This document shows, piece after piece, positions 25,665 through 33,640 of a stretch of 64,000 nucleotides of DNA. Source of the DNA: Marinihelvus sp036351115 (GTDB taxonomy: Bacteria > Pseudomonadota > Gammaproteobacteria > Xanthomonadales > SZUA-36). The notes under the pieces were generated by a model, which was given only the letters and a program-made list of their open reading frames with translations, did not search any database and was not told the DNA's origin. The first letter of the stretch is position 1. Each line of letters begins with the position of its first letter. Where the stretch lies: contig JAZBOL010000036.1 of assembly GCA_036351115.1 (NCBI GenBank), positions 6,604 to 70,603 of the forward strand. The letters run 5' to 3'. The position numbers were made by a program, and so were the translations under genes.

Positions 25665-27302
25665 ATGAATTCACCCACCGGAACTTCACCAACCGGGCCG
25701 GCGCTGCAGGACGCCCGGGCTGAGGACGAGCACAGCGACATGCAGGAACTCATCGACACCCTCAAGGAGACCGTCCGGCGCGGCAGCGTCGTGACCGACG
25801 ACCAGGAACGCGCCTTCTTCGCGCAGGACGTGTTTACCCGCGCGCTGCCCGCCGGCGTGGTGGTGGCGCCCGCCAGCATGGAAGAGTTGTCCGCCGTGGT
25901 GCGCGCCGCCACCCGGGCCGGCCACGCGGTGGTGACCCGTGGTGGCGGCATGTCCTACACGAGCGGCTACGTGCCGGCGGAGGAGGGCTCGGTCATGATC
26001 GACATGGCGCGCATGAGCCGCCTGATCGAGCTGAACCGGGAAGACATGTACGTGAAGGTCGAGGCCGGCATGTCCTGGAAGGCGCTGCACGAGGCGCTGG
26101 AAGGCACGGGCCTGACCACGCCTTACTGGGGCACGCTGTCGGGCCTGCACGCCACCGTGGGTGGCGGCATGTCGCAGAACAGCATCTTCTGGGGTTCGGG
26201 CCGTCACGGGTCTGCGGCGGATTCCGTCATCGGTCTCCAGGTCGTGCTGGCGGATGGCACGGTGATCACCACCGGGTCCGCCGCCCAGGTGAATGCGCGT
26301 CCGTTTTTCCGGCATTTCGGCCCGGATCTGACCGGCCTGTTCACGGGCGACTGCGGCGCGTTCGGCGTCAAGGCCACGGTGACCCTGCGCCTGGTGCCGG
26401 ACCTGCCGGGTAAAGCCTTTGGCAGCTGGGCCTTCGAGGATTACGCGGGCATGGCTCGCGCCATGAGTGAGATTTCCCGACGCGGACTCGCCACCGAGTG
26501 CTTCGGCTTCGATCCCTACCTCCAGCAGCAGCGCATGCGCCGGGAGAGCCTGACCAAAGACGCGACCCAGTTCATGGGCATGCTGAAAAATGCCGGGGGC
26601 ATCGGCAAAGCGGTCAAGGACGGCGTAAAGGTCGCCGCGGCCGGCCGGCGCTTCATGGACGACGTGAAATGGTCCTTCCACGCCCTGGCCTCGGAGCGGG
26701 ACGATCGCGTGGCCCAGGGCTGCATCGACGAGGCCGACGCCATCGTTCGCGACGCCGGCGGCCGCAGCCTGCCCAACTCCATTCCCAGGCTGCTCAGCGC
26801 GCATCCCTTCGGCAACGTGAACAACATGCTCGGCCCGGACGGCGAGCGCTGGGTGCCGGTACACGGCCTGGTGCCGCACTCGCAGGTCGTCCCGGTCATG
26901 GATCGGGTTGAGGCCCTCTTCGCGGAGCACGGCGAGGCCATGGAGCGCCTCGAGGTGCGTCACGGCTACCTGCTGGCCACCGTTTCGACGAACTGCTTCG
27001 TCATCGAACCCGTGTTCTTCTGGCCCGACGAGCTTTTTGAAATGCACCGGCGTTACGTGGAGGCCGAGCACCTCGCGCGCCTGCCCAAGCGCGAGCCCAA
27101 CCTGCCGGCCCGGGAGCTGGTCACCGCGCTGAAGCAGGGCCTGGCGGACCTGTTCCGCGAGTCGGGCGCCGTGCACCTGCAGGTGGCCAGGGCGTATCAC
27201 TACCACGATGGGCTGAAGGAAGCGCCGCTCGCCCTGGCGAAGGCGATCAAGGGCATCGTCGATCCCGGGGGGCGCATGAATCCCGGCGCCCTGGGGCTGT
27301 GA
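25665..27302 (+). CDS. FAD-linked oxidase (PCMH-type flavoprotein)
   Basis: A 545-residue flavoprotein with a PCMH-type FAD domain: VVTRGGGMSYTSGYVPAEEG and TLSGLHATVGGGMSQNSIFW are its pyrophosphate-binding segments. The C-terminal part ends GIVDPGGRMNPGAL, as in D-hydroxyacid and alkylglycerone-phosphate-type oxidases. It likely oxidises an alcohol or hydroxyacid. Two ATG codons could start it (25665, or 25740 at MQELIDTLKE); neither has a strong ribosome site. The stop overlaps the next gene by 4 bases (GTGA), so an alpha/beta hydrolase is coupled downstream. Confidence 0.82.
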   Translation: MNSPTGTSPTGPALQDARAEDEHSDMQELIDTLKETVRRGSVVTDDQERAFFAQDVFTRALPAGVVVAPASMEELSAVVRAATRAGHAVVTRGGGMSYTSGYVPAEEGSVMIDMARMSRLIELNREDMYVKVEAGMSWKALHEALEGTGLTTPYWGTLSGLHATVGGGMSQNSIFWGSGRHGSAADSVIGLQVVLADGTVITTGSAAQVNARPFFRHFGPDLTGLFTGDCGAFGVKATVTLRLVPDLPGKAFGSWAFEDYAGMARAMSEISRRGLATECFGFDPYLQQQRMRRESLTKDATQFMGMLKNAGGIGKAVKDGVKVAAAGRRFMDDVKWSFHALASERDDRVAQGCIDEADAIVRDAGGRSLPNSIPRLLSAHPFGNVNNMLGPDGERWVPVHGLVPHSQVVPVMDRVEALFAEHGEAMERLEVRHGYLLATVSTNCFVIEPVFFWPDELFEMHRRYVEAEHLARLPKREPNLPARELVTALKQGLADLFRESGAVHLQVARAYHYHDGLKEAPLALAKAIKGIVDPGGRMNPGALGL

Positions 27303-28132
27303 GCGCTGGGCCCATCCGCAAGGCCTACGTGGACACCCCTCTGTCCGCCGGCACGATCCAGACCCATTACCGGGCGGCCGGGGAGGGGGTTCCCCTGGTC
27401 GTGCTGCACCCATCGCCCATGTCTTCGGCCTTCATGGTCCCGGTGATCGACACGGTGTCCGATATCTGCCGGGTTATCGCCCCGGACACGCCGGGTTACG
27501 GCGCGACCGACGCGCTGACGAAGCCCGGGGACGACCTGTCCCCCTACGTGGACTGGTTGCTTGCTTTCACCGACGCCCTGGGCCTGGACCGGTTTCTCCT
27601 GTATGGCTCCGCCACCGGCGCACAGATTGCCATCGAGTTCGCGCATGCCCATCCCATGCGGCTGCGGCACCTGTTCCTCGACAACGCGGTGCATTTCACC
27701 GACGCCGAGCGGGCCGATATCCTGGCGCGCTATTTTCCCGACATCTCGCCCCGGGAAGACGGCAGCCACCTCGCCGATACCTGGGCCATGGCGAAAGGCC
27801 TGTTTCGCGGCTTTCCGTGGTACGAAGAACCGGACACGCCGCTACCCGCGCCGCCGCTTGCCGTCGTCCAGGCCACGGCGCTGGCCTACCTGATGGCGGG
27901 GGAAGACTACGCCCGCGCCTACAAGGCCGCTTTTAACAACGAACGGGCCGAACGGGTGCAGTCCCTATCCGTGCCCACGACCATCCTGCGCTGGGCCGGC
28001 AGCCTGTTACGGGAACAGGCCGATCGCCTGGATGACTTCCAGTGGCCATCACACATCACCATGCGGCACAGCGCAGCGCCCGTGGAAGCCAGATTTTCAG
28101 CCTTGCGAACGGCGATTGCCCTAAACTGTTGA
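27299..28132 (+). CDS. Alpha/beta hydrolase-fold protein with G-S-A-T-G elbow
   Basis: A 277-residue alpha/beta-hydrolase-fold protein with a GTG start that overlaps the oxidase stop by 4 bases. LVVLHPSPMSSAFMVPV and APDTPGYGATDAL are the usual oxyanion and loop segments. The elbow reads LLYGSATGAQIAIEFA, which puts Ala105 in the nucleophile position (normally G-x-Ser-x-G). A HSAAPVEARF segment near the C-terminus may supply the catalytic His. Either catalysis uses another residue, or this is a non-hydrolytic member. Compare the G-F-H-T-G protein at 14136. Confidence 0.78.
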   Translation: MSAGPIRKAYVDTPLSAGTIQTHYRAAGEGVPLVVLHPSPMSSAFMVPVIDTVSDICRVIAPDTPGYGATDALTKPGDDLSPYVDWLLAFTDALGLDRFLLYGSATGAQIAIEFAHAHPMRLRHLFLDNAVHFTDAERADILARYFPDISPREDGSHLADTWAMAKGLFRGFPWYEEPDTPLPAPPLAVVQATALAYLMAGEDYARAYKAAFNNERAERVQSLSVPTTILRWAGSLLREQADRLDDFQWPSHITMRHSAAPVEARFSALRTAIALNC

Positions 28133-28177
28133 TGCACCTGGTTGTTGGCGCCCCTGATGGCGCCCCGGAGACCCGCC

Positions 28178-28906
28178 ATGACCCGATGGATCGTCGCAAT
28201 TGCGCTTTTCGCAGGCCTCGGCCACAACGGCTGGGCCGAGGACATCACTGTCGTCACCTCCTGGGACCACTACCGGGACCTGATGATCGAGGACGGCAAG
28301 AGCGCTGCCGAGGCAAACCGGCGCATCACCGAAATGCTGAGCAGCCTCAACGGCATGGACCGCGCCGCCGGAGCCGACCGCATCGGTGTCGCAGCGCCGT
28401 CCTTCGAATTCGACGGCTGGCTTAATTCGGAGCCGCTCACCCTCGACGACCTGCGCGGGCAGGTGGTGCTCGTGCGCTGGTGGACGGAGACCTGCCCGTT
28501 CTGCGCCAGCAGTGCGCCGGCGCTCCGGGCGATCAATCAGAGCTACGGACCCCGGGGGCTCACGGTCGTCGGGGTCTACCACCCCAAGGCGAAGCGTGAT
28601 TCGGCGCTGGACATGAAACGCGTCGAGCGTGCCGTGAAGGCGCGGGAGCTGGATTTTCCCATCGCCGTCGACTGGGACTGGCGCAACGGCACCCTGGCGG
28701 ACTGGTGGCTGACCGGACCGGACCGGCCGGCCACGTCCGTGACTTTCCTGCTGGATAAGCAGGGGGTCATCCAGTACGTGCATCCGGGCATGGAGTACCA
28801 CGAGGCCAACGGGTCCGAGGAGCATGCCCAGTGCGCCAACGACATGGTCGGCATTCGCGCCGCCATCGAGCGCCTGCTGGCCGAGCCGGTCGTCGCGCAG
28901 CGTTGA
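28178..28906 (+). CDS. Exported thioredoxin-fold (TlpA/redoxin-like) protein
   Basis: A 242-residue periplasmic thiol-disulfide protein. MTRWIVAIALFAGLGHNGWA is a signal peptide. The thioredoxin domain has VLVRWWTETCPFCASSAPAL (CPFC at 106-109), then GLTVVGVYHPKAK and TSVTFLLDKQGVIQYVHPG, a TlpA/ResA-like arrangement. The start at 28178 gives the clean signal peptide. It probably reduces or reports on a partner protein; it is the first gene after the hydrolase and may be transcribed separately, since a GGCGCC inverted repeat lies in the gap. Confidence 0.8.
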   Translation: MTRWIVAIALFAGLGHNGWAEDITVVTSWDHYRDLMIEDGKSAAEANRRITEMLSSLNGMDRAAGADRIGVAAPSFEFDGWLNSEPLTLDDLRGQVVLVRWWTETCPFCASSAPALRAINQSYGPRGLTVVGVYHPKAKRDSALDMKRVERAVKARELDFPIAVDWDWRNGTLADWWLTGPDRPATSVTFLLDKQGVIQYVHPGMEYHEANGSEEHAQCANDMVGIRAAIERLLAEPVVAQR

Positions 28907-28943
28907 CTGCGCGGACCCGGCAAGTTTTTCCGCGGCCGGGAAT

Positions 28944-29480
28944 GTGACGGCAAAGCCACGATCCGAACTCGTCACGGAGCGCCTGCGTTTGCGCTGGATG
29001 AACGAGACTGACGCCAGCCTGATGCTGGCCATCTGGAACGATTCGGGTTTCATTCGTTACGTCGCCGACCGGGGAATCCGCACCGAGGCAGAGGCCCGAC
29101 AGGCCCTGCGCGACGGCATCCTGAAATTGTACGAGGAACGTGGCTACGGTCCCTACCTTCTCGAGCCCCGGGACGGCGGAGCGCCCATGGGCATCTGTGG
29201 ACTGTTCAAGCGCGACAACCTCGACTTTCCCGACCTCGGATACAGTCTGCTGCCGGCATTTCGAGGCAGCGGCCACGCTCTCGAGGCAGCCCGTGCGGTG
29301 CTCGCCCACGCACGGGACGACCTGGGGTTTTCGAGAGTCCTGGCCATCGTGTCACCGTCCAACACGCGCTCGATCCGGCTGCTGAACAAGCTGGGAATGG
29401 AATTCGAACGGGCTCTGCGGATGCCGGGTGATGAAAAGGACGTCGCGCTGTACGCCACGCCCCTGGCCGTGATGGATTGA
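28944..29480 (+). CDS. GNAT N-acetyltransferase (RimJ/RimL type)
   Basis: A 178-residue GNAT-fold acetyltransferase, which transfers acetyl from acetyl-CoA to an amine. It opens with ELVTERLRLRWMNETDASLM and has GYSLLPAFRGSGHALEAARA (acetyl-CoA loop) and AIVSPSNTRSIRLLNKLGM, the conserved RimJ/RimL C-terminal motif. GTG at 28944 is the best start; the frame is open further upstream but overlaps the redoxin gene. The acceptor is unknown. Confidence 0.85.
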   Translation: MTAKPRSELVTERLRLRWMNETDASLMLAIWNDSGFIRYVADRGIRTEAEARQALRDGILKLYEERGYGPYLLEPRDGGAPMGICGLFKRDNLDFPDLGYSLLPAFRGSGHALEAARAVLAHARDDLGFSRVLAIVSPSNTRSIRLLNKLGMEFERALRMPGDEKDVALYATPLAVMD

Positions 29481-29534
29481 TGCGCATGCCCCTGTTCCGA
29501 ATGCCTGGTCCGGGACCTGCGGCATAATCGGTCC

Positions 29535-31070
29535 ATGAACCACGAGACCGTCGAAGCACTGAAAACCTCAGGGGCCTGGCCGCACCCGGTCGCGGGCCTC
29601 GAGCTGATCGAAACGCACTGTTCGTGGGTGTTTCTCACCGGCGAGTTCGCCTACAAAATCAAGAAACCGGTGAACTTCGGCTTTCTCGATTTTTCCACCC
29701 TGGACAAACGCCTGCACTGCTGCCGCGAGGAACTGCGCCTGAACCGGCGGCTCGCCAGCACCCTGTATCTGGACGTCGTGCCGATCGCCGGCTCACCGCC
29801 TCGCGTCGGCGGCAGCGGCAAGCCCTTCGAGTACGCGGTGAAGATGCGCCAGTTCGACATGGACTGTGGTTTCGATCGCCTGGCTCAGCGGGGCGCGCTG
29901 TCACCCCGGCACATGGACGAGACGGCGTCCGTGCTCGCTGCGTTTCACGCCACCGCGGAGCGCGCCGACGAGGAGTCGGGTTTCGGCTCGCCGGCGGAAA
30001 TCGTGGCTCAGGTCCTGGAGAACTTCGACCAGGTCGAGTCCCGTATCGGCGAACAGGCGCCCGGGAGCCTTGGCGGGTTCGAGCGGGCCGCGGCGTGGAG
30101 CCGTTCCGTGTGCGAGACCCACGTCGGGGTGTTTGCCAACCGTCTGGCGGAGGGTTTCGTCCGCGAGTGCCATGGTGATCTGCACCTGCGAAACATCGTG
30201 TGGTGGCAGGAGAAGGTGATCCCCTTCGACTGCATCGAGTTCAATCCGTCGCTGCGCTGGATCGATGTGATGAGTGAACTCGCGTTCCTGCTCATGGACC
30301 TCGACGATCATGGTCTGCCCGGATTGTCCCAGCGCCTGCTGAACGCCTATCTGGAACTCACGGGTGATTTCGGTGGCCTGGAAGTACTGCGCATCTACCA
30401 GGCCTATCGCGCCATGGTGCGGGCCAAGGTGGCGAGTCTGCGCCTGGTGCAGCGGGACACGCTCGACGAGGGCGGCGTGGCGGAACTCGAATCCTACCTC
30501 CGGCTCGCCGCCAGCTATACCCGGTCGCCGGCGCCCCGGCTGGTGATTGCCCACGGGCTATCGGGTTCCGGCAAAACCTATGTCTCACAGAAGTTGCTCG
30601 AGGCGGCGCCGCTGGTGCGGTTGCGCTCGGACGTGGAACGTAAACGGTTGTTCGGACTGTCCCCTACCGAGACGAGTGGGTCAGGCCAGGACGCGGGCAT
30701 CTACACGCAGAGCGCCAGCGAGCGAACCTATGAACGGCTCGCGCAGCTGTCGCAAGAGGTGCTGGAGAGCGGCTGGTCCGTGCTCGTGGACGCGACATTC
30801 CTGAGGCGCCGGGAGCGGGATCGGTTCCGGGCATTGGCCCAGGCCTGCGGCTGTCCCTTCGCCATCATGCACTGCGAGGCGGACATGGCGGTCCAGCGGG
30901 CGCGGGTCCTTGAGCGGGAAGGGGATGCCTCGGAGGCGAATCTCGAGGTGCTCGAGCGTCAGCAGCAGTCGGAAGAGCCCCTCGCAGACGCTGAGCGGGA
31001 TGTGATCATCAACGTCGATACCACCGGTGCACCGCGCCTGGACGAACTGGTCGCTTTCCTCGGCGCTTAG
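29535..31070 (+). CDS. Aminoglycoside-phosphotransferase-like / P-loop kinase fusion
   Basis: A 511-residue two-domain protein. The N-terminal part has a kinase-like fold with the Brenner motif HGDLHLRN (213-220) and the Mg-binding FDCIEFNPSLRWIDV. The C-terminal part is a P-loop kinase with GLSGSGKT (341-348) and WSVLVDATFLRRRERDRF. This exact pairing is known as a widespread uncharacterised bacterial family; the N-terminal half is unlikely to confer drug resistance as such. Substrates are unknown. It stands alone between an acetyltransferase and a convergent VOC gene. Confidence 0.85.
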   Translation: MNHETVEALKTSGAWPHPVAGLELIETHCSWVFLTGEFAYKIKKPVNFGFLDFSTLDKRLHCCREELRLNRRLASTLYLDVVPIAGSPPRVGGSGKPFEYAVKMRQFDMDCGFDRLAQRGALSPRHMDETASVLAAFHATAERADEESGFGSPAEIVAQVLENFDQVESRIGEQAPGSLGGFERAAAWSRSVCETHVGVFANRLAEGFVRECHGDLHLRNIVWWQEKVIPFDCIEFNPSLRWIDVMSELAFLLMDLDDHGLPGLSQRLLNAYLELTGDFGGLEVLRIYQAYRAMVRAKVASLRLVQRDTLDEGGVAELESYLRLAASYTRSPAPRLVIAHGLSGSGKTYVSQKLLEAAPLVRLRSDVERKRLFGLSPTETSGSGQDAGIYTQSASERTYERLAQLSQEVLESGWSVLVDATFLRRRERDRFRALAQACGCPFAIMHCEADMAVQRARVLEREGDASEANLEVLERQQQSEEPLADAERDVIINVDTTGAPRLDELVAFLGA

Positions 31071-31090
31071 ACAAATTCCGTTACGGCATC

Positions 31091-31666
31091 CTAGTGCAGG
31101 GCCTCCTGCAGCTGGTTCAGCTCGATGGTGAAACCGTCCGGATCCTGCACCGTGCTGACCTTGACACTGATGGAGCTGGTGCCGTCGTAGGACGGGTAGG
31201 TGACCAGCTCCGGCTCCGAGACCACGGTGACGCCTTCGATGGCGCTCGCTTTCGCGAAGGCCTCATCCAGCCGCTCCAGGTTGAAGATCAGTACCGCCGT
31301 GCCCTGGTGAAAGGCCGTGCCTTCCAGGTCGACGACGGGTTTTACGGGCCTGGTGTACTGGAGCAGGCCGAGCACCCCGACGTAATCGTCGTTGGCCTGC
31401 AGGAACACCAGTCGGCGGGCGACGTCTGCTTCTTCGATGGTCGCCGCGTCCCGGGGCGTCAGAACCCAGTTGTCGTAGGTGACCTTCATGCCCAGGGCGT
31501 CCCGGTAGAACGCCAGGGATCGCTCCATGTCGCCGACCACCAGGGTGGTGCGGCGCAGGTCCAGGGGAACGCGCTCTTCCTCCGGGACCGGGGCGGCGCC
31601 GGCGACGCCCGCCCCGGTAAGGGCGAGCGCGCCGATCAGCGCCGCGACGAGGATACCGATCCGCAT
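31091..31666 (-). CDS. Exported VOC-fold protein
   Basis: A 191-residue protein with a signal peptide (MRIGILVAALIGALALTGAG, then VAGAA) and one VOC domain: RTTLVVGDMERSLAFYRDAL and VQDPDGFTIELNQL. It is a paralogue of the cytoplasmic protein at 16725-17216 (shared LQYT/LQYI..P block and FIELNQ ending). The ATG at 31666 shares a base with the DUF1838 stop (TGATG), so the two exported proteins are coupled. Periplasmic handling of a metabolite is likely; the reaction is unknown. Confidence 0.72.
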   Translation of the reverse strand: MRIGILVAALIGALALTGAGVAGAAPVPEEERVPLDLRRTTLVVGDMERSLAFYRDALGMKVTYDNWVLTPRDAATIEEADVARRLVFLQANDDYVGVLGLLQYTRPVKPVVDLEGTAFHQGTAVLIFNLERLDEAFAKASAIEGVTVVSEPELVTYPSYDGTSSISVKVSTVQDPDGFTIELNQLQEALH

Positions 31667-32601
31667 CAATGGCCGCCTTCGGATTGCTGGCCCTCACCCC
31701 GTGCGTCCAGGATCTTCTTCATGTAGGTCCAGGAGGTTTCGTTCGGGCGCGTATCGTCCACCGGCGGCGGCGCCGTGTACTCGGGGTAGTTGGCCGCAAT
31801 TTCCGCTTTCATGGTCTCCGTCAGCTGGTCGAAGGACTCGAGCTTCTTGCCCATGGCGTTGAAATACAGGTTGCCGAAGCGACCGCCCATTTCCATCCAG
31901 GGAAGCCACTGGGAGATGCGCACCCAGGAGACGACGGGGTAGGCCATGTCCAGGTCCGGGTCGAGCAGTTCCTCCATGTCGCCGTTGAAGTCGAAAATTT
32001 CCGTCGCGTGGTAGGTGCCGCCCACGTACTTCTGGTAATCCCCGCCCAGCACGTTGGTATAGAACAGGGGCACTTCGAAGGGCATGAGCCAGGTGCCGTT
32101 GATCTCCCTGATGGACGCGCCCATGGGGTTGCCGGCCCGGTCGAGGCCGAAGCTCGGCGCCCGCATGTTGACCGGGTCATTGGCCACGTGGATGGGCTCG
32201 AGCTCGGCGCCGGTCCAGGGATTGGTCCAGCTTCGGAGCACCTCGTTCGTCTCCGGGTCGAGATACAGCATGATTTCCCGGGACACCATGCGGTAGCCGG
32301 TTCCTTTTTCCGGGTCCTCCACCGTGGTGCACTGGCGGATGTTCATGCCGTCGAGATTGAACAGGTGCCGGTCGCGTTCGCCGGGCACGCGGGAATAGGC
32401 CTTGCCCTGCCAGGTATACACCACGGGTTTTTCGTCGACGGTGGAGCACTGGATCTTGCGATTGGCCAGGACCGAGCCTTCGGCGGTCATCAGGTCGATC
32501 TCGTCCGCGACGACGGCGGTCGACGTGGCGCCGAGGGTCGTGGCGACGGCGAGGCCAAGGCTCAGGTTCACGCTGAGCGTGCGGGTGAGGGCGTGTTTCA
32601 T
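31666..32601 (-). CDS. Exported DUF1838 family protein
   Basis: A 311-residue exported protein of the DUF1838 type. Signal peptide: RTLSVNLSLGLAVATTLGAT. The mature part has SREIMLYLDPETNEVLRSWT and NPWTGAELEPIHVANDPVN, which are family hallmarks. It has no known reaction. The ATG at 32601 follows GAGAGGA at good spacing; an ATG at 32616 overlaps the upstream stop (ATGA) and is the alternative. It forms a compact set with an upstream two-domain VOC gene and a downstream exported VOC gene. Confidence 0.75.
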   Translation of the reverse strand: MKHALTRTLSVNLSLGLAVATTLGATSTAVVADEIDLMTAEGSVLANRKIQCSTVDEKPVVYTWQGKAYSRVPGERDRHLFNLDGMNIRQCTTVEDPEKGTGYRMVSREIMLYLDPETNEVLRSWTNPWTGAELEPIHVANDPVNMRAPSFGLDRAGNPMGASIREINGTWLMPFEVPLFYTNVLGGDYQKYVGGTYHATEIFDFNGDMEELLDPDLDMAYPVVSWVRISQWLPWMEMGGRFGNLYFNAMGKKLESFDQLTETMKAEIAANYPEYTAPPPVDDTRPNETSWTYMKKILDARGEGQQSEGGH

Positions 32602-32612
32602 GGGTTTTCCTC

Positions 32613-33482
32613 TCATGGGTTTTGGACCAGGTAGCGCTCACCGGCAGCGCCGGTGGCAAGATGAAAATCGTTCAGTGACCAGGCGCCGGGATCTTGTTCG
32701 GGGGCTGCTGCCCCTTCGGGGTTCCCGTGGCGAAAATGCGCCAGGGCGATGCCGGTCGGTGGGCTGGCGTTCGCGAAAGCGGCGGGGGCCAGTCCATCGA
32801 CCTGGTCGATTTCGATCAGCGTGTTGCCGGGCAGCTGCAGCGTCGCCACGGGATGCGGGTGATCGCGGTCGAGTCCCCGGGCGCCGCTGATCACGGTGAT
32901 GCGGGTCTCAAAGCGCAGGCCCTCGGCGCCGGCGCATTGCTCGTAGTGGCCGAGCGCAGCCTCCCGGTCCGGCGCCATCATCACCGGGATGAACAGGCGA
33001 TCGACGGGGCAGCGGGCACGCGGCAACTCGAACGGGGGCAGGTCTGCCTTGATCTCCGTGAGGTAGAGCACCTCGCCGCAGGGGCCCACCACCTGCATCG
33101 CGCGAATCGCTTCGCCCACGGCGAGGTTCGCCGGCGGCCCGATGATGTCGAAGGGACTGTCTTCGAGGGCTTTGCCGAGCGCATCGACATCCCGTACGGA
33201 AATCTCCAGGGACAGCCAGCCGTAGTGTTCGAACGGCTGTTGCCGCTCGGCATCCGGGTTTTCGATGATTCGCAGCCAGGGCTCGTCCAGCGTGTTGGCC
33301 AGCCAGGCACACGGAGTCCCGCCGAGTTCCGGCCAGCCGAGGGCCCGGGCCTCGGCGTCCGCGAGGACGCCTCGGTGGTGCTCGCGCTGGTGCAGGTGAT
33401 CGCAATAACTCGCGGTACACTGCGCCAGGTCGGCGGTCACCAGGGTCGCGCCCTGGACGGGTCCCAGACGGGGAGGGGTCAT
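32613..33482 (-). CDS. Two-domain VOC protein
   Basis: A 289-residue protein with two VOC-like halves. The first has GATLVTADLAQCTASYCDHL and GPCGEVLYLTEIK; the second FIPVMMAPDREAALGHYEQC and PGNTLIEIDQVDGL. No signal peptide. The ATG at 33482 is chosen because it gives the domain start; further upstream the frame runs through the AT-rich divergent promoter. It is divergent from the nitrilase-fold gene, with box F between, and leads the operon with DUF1838 and an exported VOC protein. Reaction is unknown. Confidence 0.68.
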   Translation of the reverse strand: MTPPRLGPVQGATLVTADLAQCTASYCDHLHQREHHRGVLADAEARALGWPELGGTPCAWLANTLDEPWLRIIENPDAERQQPFEHYGWLSLEISVRDVDALGKALEDSPFDIIGPPANLAVGEAIRAMQVVGPCGEVLYLTEIKADLPPFELPRARCPVDRLFIPVMMAPDREAALGHYEQCAGAEGLRFETRITVISGARGLDRDHPHPVATLQLPGNTLIEIDQVDGLAPAAFANASPPTGIALAHFRHGNPEGAAAPEQDPGAWSLNDFHLATGAAGERYLVQNP

Positions 33483-33546
33483 GCACGGCTCCGCGGTGGT
33501 TCGTGGCTTGCGGGACGACCGTCGCCCCGGCACAATCCAAACAGCA

Positions 33547-33570
33547 TAAACATATATGAATATAACTTTT
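33547..33570 (-). promoter_or_regulatory. AT-rich box F (AAAGWTATA family)
   Basis: Read on the minus strand, the box begins AAAAGTTATATTCATATATG, matching the first ten bases of box D. It lies in the 158-base divergent gap between the VOC/DUF1838 operon and the nitrilase-fold gene. Confidence 0.45.
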
Positions 33571-33640
33571 AAAGTATGGCATTTCGGCGTGGTGCGGAGC
33601 AACCCGAATGCCCGCCAGACGAACCGGACAGGAAAACATC

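Noticed and set aside
29535..31070. Antibiotic-resistance kinase
   Set aside because: The HGDLHLRN kinase-like domain is fused to a P-loop kinase, a common housekeeping-type arrangement with no evidence of drug modification.
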